A stretch of DNA of 64,000 nt, taken from assembly GCA_002339805.1 (NCBI GenBank), contig DDKW01000017.1:6730-70729 (forward strand), given 5' to 3'. The notes under the pieces were generated by a model. It was not told the origin of the DNA, made no database searches, and was given only the letters and a program-made list of their open reading frames with translations. Numbering within the stretch: position 1 is the stretch's first letter; each line of letters begins with the position of its first letter. Below, one piece after another: positions 53,140 to 61,353 of the stretch. A program made the position numbers and the translations under genes. This stretch comes from Dehalococcoidia bacterium UBA2588 (GTDB lineage Bacteria > Chloroflexota > Dehalococcoidia > Lucifugimonadales > UBA3495).

Positions 53140-53721
53140 ATGTATATGTTGCCTGAAGTGAGCTTAAGAGCAGTTACAAAGCCAGACCTGATTCAAGTCC
53201 GAGAATGGCTGTCTGACCCTGAAGTTAATCAGATGTGGTATGGATGTGACGATTCTAGCCAGCCGCTTCACACCGGATATGATCTCGGATTTAATGATGA
53301 TGAAACAGCTGATTTACTGACAAAGTTATCCGGTGACAGAAACCGGGATGTGATATCAGTTTTGTCTGAGTCGGAGGGACATATTGGGGAAGCTCAGCTG
53401 GTATACGAATGGCCGCTTCTCGAAGCACAGCTCTTTTTACTGATTGGCGAAAAAGAATTGTGGCACCATCATTACGGCACAGCTGCCCTAGTAAAAGTAT
53501 TGGACTATGCGTTCCTGGAAAAAAATTTGCACAGAGTATGGGTCGACGTGCCTGAGTTTAACACCAATGCGTTGCATATGGTGGATCACTTGGGGTTTGT
53601 AATGGAAGGACATTTTAGAGGCGCTCATAGAAAAGAAGGCGAGTGGTTTGATTCCTCTATTTTAGGATTGCTGAGCGACGAATATGCAAGGCGACGTCCT
53701 AGGATACTGGAATCTGTCTAG
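53140..53721 (+). CDS. GNAT family N-acetyltransferase
   Basis: 193 residues. VSLRAVTKPDLIQVREWLSDPEVNQMWYG, HIGEAQLVYEWPLLEAQLFLLIGEKELWHHHYGTAALVKVLDYAF and NTNALHMVDHLGFVMEGHFRGA match RimJ/RimL-type acetyltransferases. Substrate unknown. Its own promoter is directly upstream; the cytidylate-kinase-like gene follows by 17 bases. Confidence 0.9.
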   Translation: MYMLPEVSLRAVTKPDLIQVREWLSDPEVNQMWYGCDDSSQPLHTGYDLGFNDDETADLLTKLSGDRNRDVISVLSESEGHIGEAQLVYEWPLLEAQLFLLIGEKELWHHHYGTAALVKVLDYAFLEKNLHRVWVDVPEFNTNALHMVDHLGFVMEGHFRGAHRKEGEWFDSSILGLLSDEYARRRPRILESV

Positions 53722-53738
53722 AGACTAGGAGATATGCA

Positions 53739-54431
53739 ATGTCAGTAATAACTATAAATGGACCCATTGGCTGCGGAGCGATTGAAGTTGGCAAACTTGT
53801 TGCGCAGGAAAACTCTTTAAGCTACGTAGACAGAATGCTATTTTCTGAAGCCGCTAAAGTTCTTGGATCCCCTGTTCCAGATCTCATAGAAAAAGAACAA
53901 CGGTTTGTGAGCACTATTGGAAGATTCGCCAGAATATTACAAAATGCTTTGGAAAAATCAGCTATCAGTGGGATAAGTGGAGAGCCGTACTTTGGCAGAG
54001 GGATGGAAATGTTATCTTCAGAAACTTATACAGACCTTATCGCTGATAAAACAAGTGGACGAAACATTAGCGATAGTGAATTCATTGAAGTTCTCTCTCA
54101 AGTAGTTCGAGATATATCTAAATCCGATGATGTGGTAATTATTGGAAGAGGAAGTAATATGATCCTTTCGGGATACGAAAATGCTATACACATTGGTATG
54201 GTAGGGTCTCTACCTCTAAGAGTCAGTACAATGGTGAAGCGTGAACATTTGGACGAAAAAGAAGCTCTGGAATACGTGGATAATTTGGAAAAAGCTAGAG
54301 TTTCTTTTTATAGGAAATTTTTTAAAGTTCATCCGGATGACCCTGTTCTGTATGATGTGATGCTAAACATGGACGAGATGTCTCATCAGACAGCTACTGA
54401 GATCATTAGTTACACCTCAGAGAGGGTTTAA
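53739..54431 (+). CDS. Cytidylate kinase-like protein
   Basis: 230 residues. P-loop-like GPIGCGAIEVG, then SYVDRMLFSEAAKVLG, VVIIGRGSNMIL and VKREHLDEKEALEYVDNLEKARVSFYRKFFKVHPDDP fit the cytidylate_kin2 (AAK6) family, cytidylate kinase-like proteins that often lack the usual P-loop Lys, as here. True CMP kinase activity is not certain. Confidence 0.85.
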   Translation: MSVITINGPIGCGAIEVGKLVAQENSLSYVDRMLFSEAAKVLGSPVPDLIEKEQRFVSTIGRFARILQNALEKSAISGISGEPYFGRGMEMLSSETYTDLIADKTSGRNISDSEFIEVLSQVVRDISKSDDVVIIGRGSNMILSGYENAIHIGMVGSLPLRVSTMVKREHLDEKEALEYVDNLEKARVSFYRKFFKVHPDDPVLYDVMLNMDEMSHQTATEIISYTSERV

Positions 54432-54440
54432 TAAGAACAA

Positions 54441-55184
54441 TTGATCCCTTTTTCGGATACTCCTAAAGTTAATTCGAATCGCCCTGTTATAACACTAAGT
54501 ATTGTGCTTGCAGTCTTATTGGTTTTTTTGATGCAAATATTCTTTAGCCGCTTGGGAATAATTTTGGGCACTGATAATGCTGGTAGTATCAGTTTCTTAT
54601 ACAAATGGGGTTTTATTCCACGAGAATTATCCACAGGAATATCCTACATTAATTTGAACACAGCCCTTGGGTCAATAAATATTGAATCTACAGTTCCTAC
54701 GAGTTTGACTATTGTAACTTCTATGTTTTTGCACGGAGGGGCCACGCACTTTTTGGGCAATATGCTGTTTTTATGGGTGTTTGGGGATAACGTTGAACAC
54801 CGATTAGGGGTTATTAAATACTTATGTCTTTACTTTACTACTGGAGTATCTGCAGGATTGACGCATTACTTGATTGATCCGACTTCCGGCACAGTACTCG
54901 TTGGAGCAAGTGGAGCGATTTCGGGTGTTATGGGGGCATATATACTGTTATTTCCCTCCAATAGAGTCCGCGTGTTGTTTATGGTCGTCTTAATCACTGT
55001 TGCAGAAATTAGAGCTTTGTATGTTTTAGGATTATGGTTCTTATGGCAAGCTGTACAAGCATTGTTGCAAATTGGCATGTCATCGACTGTTCAAGTTGCA
55101 TTCATGGCACACGTAGGGGGATTCTTAGCAGGAATGTTGTTTGTGTGTATTTTTACGAACGTGTTACTTCAACGCAGGCAGTAA
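54441..55184 (+). CDS. Rhomboid family intramembrane serine protease
   Basis: 247 residues, TTG start assumed. HGGATHFLGNMLFLWVFGDNVEHRLG, GASGAISGVMGAYILLFP (catalytic Ser in GxSG) and AHVGGFLAGML (catalytic His) are all present, with about six membrane segments. Its last 21 bases overlap the convergent BKACE gene. Confidence 0.93.
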   Translation: MIPFSDTPKVNSNRPVITLSIVLAVLLVFLMQIFFSRLGIILGTDNAGSISFLYKWGFIPRELSTGISYINLNTALGSINIESTVPTSLTIVTSMFLHGGATHFLGNMLFLWVFGDNVEHRLGVIKYLCLYFTTGVSAGLTHYLIDPTSGTVLVGASGAISGVMGAYILLFPSNRVRVLFMVVLITVAEIRALYVLGLWFLWQAVQALLQIGMSSTVQVAFMAHVGGFLAGMLFVCIFTNVLLQRRQ

Positions 55185-56045
55185 CCCGAGGTATTGGCGA
55201 GCCTCTCCAGTAGTCATAGGAGTTCGTCCATGTAAATTAGCCATAGTAACGGCCCATTCTACGTAAGATGCATTAGACTTAGGCTGTTCTTCCATTGGTA
55301 GAGAAGGAGAATCTTCGAATCCCACTCTGATATGTGCCCCTGTAGCTACAGCTATAGAACATAGTTGGAAAGTCTGCATGCCAGCACTATGGGCTAGCCA
55401 GGTTGCTTGCGGGAAGTGGTCCTTAATTCCTTGAGTCATGTTAAAGTAATTTTGGGGGGTGCCAGGCATAGCTTGCCTGCCATCTGACCAAGATGCTCCG
55501 GGTTCTACTAAGAAGTAGTGAGAATCTTTTATTTGTCCTTCATGCATTAAGGTTATGGCATTATTTAGGTCTCCCATATCATGTATCGCAGGTTCGGGGA
55601 AAATCCCTCTTTTGTAACATATATCTAATGTCGCTAGTATGTCCTCATACGAATTGGGGCTATTTACTGTTTTGCGTGTTCCATCTGGTTGTAATGCCCA
55701 TCGTGCTCCATGACCTAAATTCAGAGAAATCATTTCTACGGGGTATTCTGTTTCTGCTAAGTATTTAACAACAGTGTCGACAGGTATATGTGCTTGTCTA
55801 GCGCTTGTATGATTCAATACGAGGTCACATTGAGCGCGAATGAGGGAGTCTGTTTCCTGATACCACGCAGGATCGTATGAGACTGTACCGTCTTCGTTTC
55901 TTGCATGGAAATGGACTATACTCGCGCCTGCTTCATAGCAACGTACTGCTTCTTCTGCAACTTCTTTCGGAGTGTATGGAATATTTGGATTTGTTTCCCG
56001 TACTTTATTACCGTTAAGGCAAGCCTTGATAATTATTTTGTCCAT
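55164..56045 (-). CDS. 3-keto-5-aminohexanoate cleavage enzyme family (BKACE, DUF849)
   Basis: 293 residues. IIIKACLNGNKVRETNPNIPYTPKEVAEEAVRCYEAGASIVHFHARNEDG is the BKACE N-terminus with Zn-ligand HxH; PVEMISLNLGHG, GIFPEPAIHDMGDL and HIRVGFEDSPSLP are further family motifs. It condenses or cleaves beta-keto acids with acetyl-CoA; the substrate is unknown. Divergent from the corrinoid cluster; the 3' end overlaps the rhomboid gene. Confidence 0.95.
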   Translation of the reverse strand: MDKIIIKACLNGNKVRETNPNIPYTPKEVAEEAVRCYEAGASIVHFHARNEDGTVSYDPAWYQETDSLIRAQCDLVLNHTSARQAHIPVDTVVKYLAETEYPVEMISLNLGHGARWALQPDGTRKTVNSPNSYEDILATLDICYKRGIFPEPAIHDMGDLNNAITLMHEGQIKDSHYFLVEPGASWSDGRQAMPGTPQNYFNMTQGIKDHFPQATWLAHSAGMQTFQLCSIAVATGAHIRVGFEDSPSLPMEEQPKSNASYVEWAVTMANLHGRTPMTTGEARQYLGLLPALK

Positions 56046-56107
56046 CGAACGCCTCCACAGTCGTTTTTTCGTTTTTAATGGATTCCGTATATGGTATTAT
56101 AACCACA

Positions 56108-56129
56108 CTTGAAACATAGTTGTTTCAAG
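56108..56129. promoter_or_regulatory. Perfect 9-bp inverted repeat upstream of corrinoid cluster
   Basis: CTTGAAACA-TAGT-TGTTTCAAG lies 24 bases upstream of the start of the Ubl-CbiE gene and just after an AT-rich TATTAT -10-like sequence. It may be an operator or an mRNA hairpin. No T tract follows. Confidence 0.55.
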
Positions 56130-56152
56130 ATGGATCTCAGAAGGGTGAAATA

Positions 56153-57088
56153 GTGGCTCAAGTTTGGTTACCAAGTGAATTACAGTCTTATGCTGGTGGG
56201 CAACAGATAGTAGAAATTGAGGGCTCCTCAGTGAGGCAAATTGTTAACAACCTCGACATGGCATTCCCCGGTTTAAAGGAATGCCTGTATGACCCAGACA
56301 TGGATCAAATAGTAGGATCTATGGCCGTTATTATTGATGGGGAAACGAGTCAATTGGGTTTACTGGATAAAGTAGATCCCGCCAGTGAAGTTCATTTTCT
56401 TCCAGCTATCGGTGGAGGAGCTTCTTCGAAAGTTATTGTGATTGGAATAGGTCCGGGAGATCCTGATTTCATCACGCTTAAGGCTAAAAATATCCTGAGA
56501 AACTCCGACTCTGTGGCAGGGTTCACTACGGTATTGTCTGTCGTGGAATCGTTTATCCCCCACGAAAACTTAATTAAGTTAACGTACAGGAACCAGGAAG
56601 AATTATTAATGCAATTAGCGGAAGATGCCAAAGAAGGCAAAAGATGCGTTTTGTGCGCTTGGGGAGATATAAACTTTTCTGCAAGCGAATTGATAGAACG
56701 GATCAGAAATAAAGTGGAAGAGATAGAACTAATTCCTTGTGTTAGCTCAGTTCAAATAGCCGCCTCCAGGTCCGGATTGAAAATGGAGGAATCCATTTTT
56801 ATTACTTTACATAAACGATCAGAGGATGATGATTTAGAAGAATTAAATCATTATTTGAATGAAGGTAATCGTAACATTATATTGATACCCAGGCCTTTTG
56901 ATTTGATGCCTCAGGCAATAGCTAAAGGGTTGATAGCAAACGGGCAGAATTCTAGTAAAATAGTTACTGTCTATCAGAAATTGAGCATGAGCGATGAAGT
57001 GGAATGGCACGGTTCTTTGGAAGAGTTATGTAATTACGATTCAGAGTTTAGTGATTTATCTATTATTGTAATTGAGAAGGCTTTATGA
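56153..57088 (+). CDS. MoaD/ThiS-like domain fused to CbiE-type precorrin methyltransferase
   Basis: 311 residues from the GTG at 56153 (AGAAGGGTG upstream); a TTG at 56120 would sit inside the hairpin. Residues 1-89 are a beta-grasp ubiquitin-like domain ending LPAIGGG, like the diglycine end of MoaD/ThiS, but internal. From residue 93, VIVIGIGPGDPDFITLKAKNILRNSDSVAGF is the N-terminus of CbiE/precorrin-6Y C5-methyltransferase; a SAM-binding pattern and WGDINFSASELIERI follow. It adds C5 (and perhaps C15) methyl in corrin synthesis. Its stop overlaps cobN by 4 bases. Confidence 0.8.
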   Translation: MAQVWLPSELQSYAGGQQIVEIEGSSVRQIVNNLDMAFPGLKECLYDPDMDQIVGSMAVIIDGETSQLGLLDKVDPASEVHFLPAIGGGASSKVIVIGIGPGDPDFITLKAKNILRNSDSVAGFTTVLSVVESFIPHENLIKLTYRNQEELLMQLAEDAKEGKRCVLCAWGDINFSASELIERIRNKVEEIELIPCVSSVQIAASRSGLKMEESIFITLHKRSEDDDLEELNHYLNEGNRNIILIPRPFDLMPQAIAKGLIANGQNSSKIVTVYQKLSMSDEVEWHGSLEELCNYDSEFSDLSIIVIEKAL

Positions 57089-60000
57089 AAGAAACCAAAC
57101 GAATCTTATTTGTATCTACTGCCGATACAGACACATTGTCCGCCGTAGAAAGCTTAAAAACGATTTCCGACACAATCCCGAAAGTAGAGATTATAAACAT
57201 ACATGCGGGATGGGAATCCAGAGATAATCAACAAAAACTGTTTGATGCTGTTATAGCTTCCAAAGTAGTTATATTGAGATTACTAGGAGGAAAGCAAGCC
57301 ATACCTGAAAGTTTCGATCATGTTGTTCAAATATGTAAAGAACAGGATATTCCTCTTATAACTTGCCCAGGTCATCAAGAATGGGATCAAGACCTTATAA
57401 ATGCATGCACAGCATCGGTCTCTGAAGTCGAGACAGTTTTCGGATACTTAATGCATGGAGGAACGAATAACCTACAAAATATGTTTTTGTTTCTAAGTGA
57501 TGTTTATTTTGGTTCAAACATTGGTCATGATGCTCCCATGCCTATGCCGTGGGAAGGGATTTACAGGCCGGGTCTAAATTACTTGCCCGACATAGACACT
57601 TACACCTCCCTTTACTGCGATTCAGACAAACCAGTGATCGGCCTTTTATTTTATCGGGCACACTGGATGAGCGGCAATCTGGATTTCATAAACGCACTTG
57701 TTACCGAGATGGAACGTAAAGGCGCTAACGTTATCCCCATATTCACTTATAGCCTGAAGCATAGCCCTGACAATTCTAGTGAACCAGATAGAATATTGGC
57801 AAAGTATCTATTGAAGGACGGAAAACCAAGAGTCAATGCCCTTATAAATACTATGGGATTGTCTATGGTTGACATCTCAGACGATGGCCGTGAAGACTCG
57901 AGTGACTGGGTTAACCAATTTATGAAGACTCTTAATGTCCCAGTTATACAAGCCATAGTCAGCACCGATACAAAACAGGCTTGGCTTGATAGTGAATTAG
58001 GTTTGAGCCCGATAGATACAGCTATGAATGTAGCTTTGCCGGAGTTTGACGGTAGGATAATATCAGTTCCTATATCCTTCAAAGAGTTAGAAGATGTTGT
58101 TGACGAAAGCCATGATAGTGGCTTTGTAGCAAAGATTCAAAAATATGTCCCCGAACCTTCTAGAATTGAGTTTGTATCTGGTTTAGCAATCAATTGGGCT
58201 AATTTGAATAGAAAAAGTAATACTGACAGGAAAGTTGTTATTGTAATGAGTAACTATCCTACCAAGGATGCTAGGATAGGTAATGCAGTTGGATTGGACA
58301 CCCCTGCTTCCGTTGTGAATCTATTAAATGCAATGAGTGATGCAGGTTACCAGATAAGTGATATTCCTGCTGACGGGGATGCTCTGGTGCATAGCATTAT
58401 TGAGAGATGCAGTAATGATCGAGACTATTTAACCGAGCAGCAGCTTCAACTTGCCGCGGGACATGTGGATTCCCGGTCCTATGATTCTTGGTTTGAAACT
58501 TTCGAGAACGACGTGCAGAGTACTCTTAAAGAACACTGGGACACACCTCCTGGGTCAGTGTACAGAACCGGGGACTCTTTAGCGATTGCAGGTATAGATT
58601 TAGGTAATGTCTTTGTGGGTCTTCAACCACCTAGAGGGTTCGGAGAAAATCCGATATCTATCTACCACAGTCCTGATTTGCCTCCTACCCATCATTACGT
58701 GGCCTATTACAGGTGGATAAAAGAAACCTATAAAGCAGATGCGATAATCCATGTAGGTAAGCATGGAACTTTAGAATGGCTACCAGGCAAGGGAGTGGGT
58801 ATGTCCGCTTCGTGTTTTCCCGAAGTCGTACTATCAGATATGCCTATGTTTTACTCCTTCATTATTAATAATCCAGGAGAAGGAACTCAGGCCAAACGGA
58901 GAATCCATGCGACTATTGTAGACCACCTGATTCCTGCAATGACCACAGCAGATGCATATGGGGATATTCAAGAATTAGAGCAGTTATTGGACGAACATTA
59001 TCAATGTCAAACATTAGACCCTGCGAAAATCCCTATGCTGGAAGGCCAAATTTGGGAAGTCATAGAAAGAGCTGAGTTGAATCGGGACTTAGGAGTGGAG
59101 ACTCCGCCAGAAGAATTTGGGGATTTCATGTTAGAAGTTGACGGGTATCTCTGTGAGATCAAAGATATACAAATTAAAGATGGTCTTCATACTCTCGGGG
59201 AACCTCCTAAGGGGGAACAGCTAATTGGCTTACTCGCTTCTTTAACTAGATTAGATATGTCTGAATTACCCAGTGTAAGGCGAGCCATTGCTACTGAATT
59301 TGGGCTTGATTATGAACAAGTCGTTGAGAATTTGGCAGACTCTTGTAGAGCGCCGTCTGACAAATTCGAATCCTATCATCCCACCCAAATGATCAGAACT
59401 AATGGTGATATAGTTGAAACTATAGATCAGATGGTCAAGTCGATGTATACAGCTTTACAAGATGAGGCATTCCAGGAATCCTACGTCGAAAGCGTTGTTA
59501 ATTCTGTGTTAGGGAAAGAATCTAGTACTGTTTCAGAAGTATTGGAATATGTATGTACAAGTATCTACCCGAATTTAATGGCAACAACTGATGAAATAGA
59601 TAATTTGATCGAAGGTCTTGAAGGAAAATTTATTCCAGCCGGTCCAAGTGGGGCTCCTACTCGAGGCATGCCGAATGTGTTACCCACCGGTAGAAATTTT
59701 TATTCAGTTGACCCCAAAGCACTCCCGTCTCCTACTGCCTGGGAGATTGGCAAAAATTTAGGAGATTCTCTTTTACAAAAATATTTAGACGATGAGGGCG
59801 ACTACCCGGAAATGGTTGGGATCGTGGTGTGGGGTACTTCAGCGATGAGAACTCACGGTGACGATATCGCTCAAATTTTGTATTTGCTTGGAGTAAAGCC
59901 AGTCTGGCAACAAGAGAGTAGAAGAATTGTTGGGATAGAATTGATAGAGCTTAATGATTTAGGAAGACCAAGGATTGATGTTACTGTAAGAATATCAGGA

Positions 60001-60888
60001 TTCTTTAGGGATGCTTTCCCTAATCTAGTTAATCTAGTTGATCAAGCGGTGCAGATGGTAGCAAATGTAGATGAAGATCCAAAGGATAACTACGTACGGA
60101 AACATCTGTTAGAAGATCGAGCAAAGTCCGACAATGAGGAGTCTAGTGATGAGGAGAAATTGTTTAGGATTTTTGGCAGTAAGCCAGGGTCATATGGAGC
60201 AGGTATTTTACCTTTATTAGATGAGCAGAACTGGTCTTCTGTGCAAGACTTAGCTGAAGTGTACACAGCATGGGGTGGATTTGCTTACACGGAGAAGACA
60301 TTTGGTATAGAAGCAAAGAAACAGTTTTCAGACCGGTTTTCTCAAATAGTGGTAGCCGCGAAGAATCAGGATAATCGTGAGCATGATATTTTTGATAGTG
60401 ATGATTACATGCAATATCATGGAGGGATGATTGCTACGGTCAGAGCCTTAACAGGGAGGAATCCTAGCCAGTTTTTCGGAGATAGTTCTGATCCATCTAG
60501 AGTTAAAACACGAGACTTACAAGATGAGTCACGAAGGGTTTTCAGGAGTAGGGTAGTTAATCCAAAATGGATTGAATCGATGATGAGACATGGATATAAA
60601 GGGGCATTTGAATTATCTGCTACCGTTGATTACATGTTTGGATATGATGCGACTGCTCAAGTAGTTGAAGACTGGATGTATAAAGATTTGACAGAAAGCT
60701 ATGTTTTGGATCCAAACATGCAGGAGTTTTTTAAGGAAAGTAATCCTTGGGCATTAAGAAGTATAGTTGAACGATTGTTGGAAGCTGTGGAACGTGATTT
60801 ATGGGAAAATCCGGACCCAGACATGTTAGAACAATTAAGGCAAATGTACTTGGATATCGAAGAAGAAATAGAGTCACGGCAAGAGTAA
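57085..60888 (+). CDS. cobN: Cobaltochelatase subunit CobN / Mg-chelatase H-like
   Basis: 1267 residues. LMHGGTNNLQNMFLFLSD, IGLLFYRAHWMSGNLDFINAL, the HVGKHGTLEWLPGKGVGMS core, FIINNPGEGTQAKRRIHATIVDHL and AWEIGKNLGDSLLQKYL are CobN/BchH-type motifs. It is the porphyrin/corrin-binding subunit that inserts metal with ATP-driven ChlI/ChlD help. The neighbouring CbiE-type enzyme indicates cobalt and not magnesium. ATG overlaps the upstream stop. Confidence 0.94.
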   Translation: MKETKRILFVSTADTDTLSAVESLKTISDTIPKVEIINIHAGWESRDNQQKLFDAVIASKVVILRLLGGKQAIPESFDHVVQICKEQDIPLITCPGHQEWDQDLINACTASVSEVETVFGYLMHGGTNNLQNMFLFLSDVYFGSNIGHDAPMPMPWEGIYRPGLNYLPDIDTYTSLYCDSDKPVIGLLFYRAHWMSGNLDFINALVTEMERKGANVIPIFTYSLKHSPDNSSEPDRILAKYLLKDGKPRVNALINTMGLSMVDISDDGREDSSDWVNQFMKTLNVPVIQAIVSTDTKQAWLDSELGLSPIDTAMNVALPEFDGRIISVPISFKELEDVVDESHDSGFVAKIQKYVPEPSRIEFVSGLAINWANLNRKSNTDRKVVIVMSNYPTKDARIGNAVGLDTPASVVNLLNAMSDAGYQISDIPADGDALVHSIIERCSNDRDYLTEQQLQLAAGHVDSRSYDSWFETFENDVQSTLKEHWDTPPGSVYRTGDSLAIAGIDLGNVFVGLQPPRGFGENPISIYHSPDLPPTHHYVAYYRWIKETYKADAIIHVGKHGTLEWLPGKGVGMSASCFPEVVLSDMPMFYSFIINNPGEGTQAKRRIHATIVDHLIPAMTTADAYGDIQELEQLLDEHYQCQTLDPAKIPMLEGQIWEVIERAELNRDLGVETPPEEFGDFMLEVDGYLCEIKDIQIKDGLHTLGEPPKGEQLIGLLASLTRLDMSELPSVRRAIATEFGLDYEQVVENLADSCRAPSDKFESYHPTQMIRTNGDIVETIDQMVKSMYTALQDEAFQESYVESVVNSVLGKESSTVSEVLEYVCTSIYPNLMATTDEIDNLIEGLEGKFIPAGPSGAPTRGMPNVLPTGRNFYSVDPKALPSPTAWEIGKNLGDSLLQKYLDDEGDYPEMVGIVVWGTSAMRTHGDDIAQILYLLGVKPVWQQESRRIVGIELIELNDLGRPRIDVTVRISGFFRDAFPNLVNLVDQAVQMVANVDEDPKDNYVRKHLLEDRAKSDNEESSDEEKLFRIFGSKPGSYGAGILPLLDEQNWSSVQDLAEVYTAWGGFAYTEKTFGIEAKKQFSDRFSQIVVAAKNQDNREHDIFDSDDYMQYHGGMIATVRALTGRNPSQFFGDSSDPSRVKTRDLQDESRRVFRSRVVNPKWIESMMRHGYKGAFELSATVDYMFGYDATAQVVEDWMYKDLTESYVLDPNMQEFFKESNPWALRSIVERLLEAVERDLWENPDPDMLEQLRQMYLDIEEEIESRQE

Positions 60889-60924
60889 TAAATACTTCAT
60901 CTCAGATCATAGAGGAGGGTATAC

Positions 60925-61341
60925 ATGACTATGAATAACGCCACGGCATTACTGATGGAATTAGCGAGAATGAATGACATGATATGGGTTATTGGGGGTA
61001 GGTCTGTTGTAAGTGAAAACAACTCCGAAGGTATGTTAGAACCTGAAATCGAGAACGGTTACATAAGTCTAGAAGCTAATAATTGGCATTGCCATATAGC
61101 ATCAGACGATGTGACTAATGCCCAATTTGTGCACGCGCAATCTCATGAAGATCTGGTTTCTTATTATGTTCGTTTCTCCAAAGGATATGATCAGACGCTC
61201 GTCAGATGTTATTTCCCGAACCCTAGATTGGACAATAATCTAAACAGGGTCGAACTACAGCAAGAGAGACTTGATGCATTCAACGAAAAAAAGGAAATGT
61301 ATATAAACGATGACGATATAGTTTTCGTGGATAGGACATAG
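60925..61341 (+). CDS. Unknown protein between chelatase subunits
   Basis: 138 residues, ATG with GAGGAGGG, so clearly translated. I do not recognise a named family. The pattern GYISLEANNWHCHIASDDVTNAQFV followed by YYVRFSKGYDQTLVRCYFPNP distantly recalls the heme-binding ChuX/HutX fold, but this is weak. Between cobN and the ChlI/ChlD gene it probably serves corrin or tetrapyrrole handling. Confidence 0.7.
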   Translation: MTMNNATALLMELARMNDMIWVIGGRSVVSENNSEGMLEPEIENGYISLEANNWHCHIASDDVTNAQFVHAQSHEDLVSYYVRFSKGYDQTLVRCYFPNPRLDNNLNRVELQQERLDAFNEKKEMYINDDDIVFVDRT

Positions 61342-61353
61342 AGAGGAGTTATT

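Noticed and set aside
56046..56152. Cobalamin riboswitch before the corrinoid cluster
   Set aside because: The divergent gap is only about 107 bases and shows no B12-box-like sequence; it holds a simple hairpin instead.
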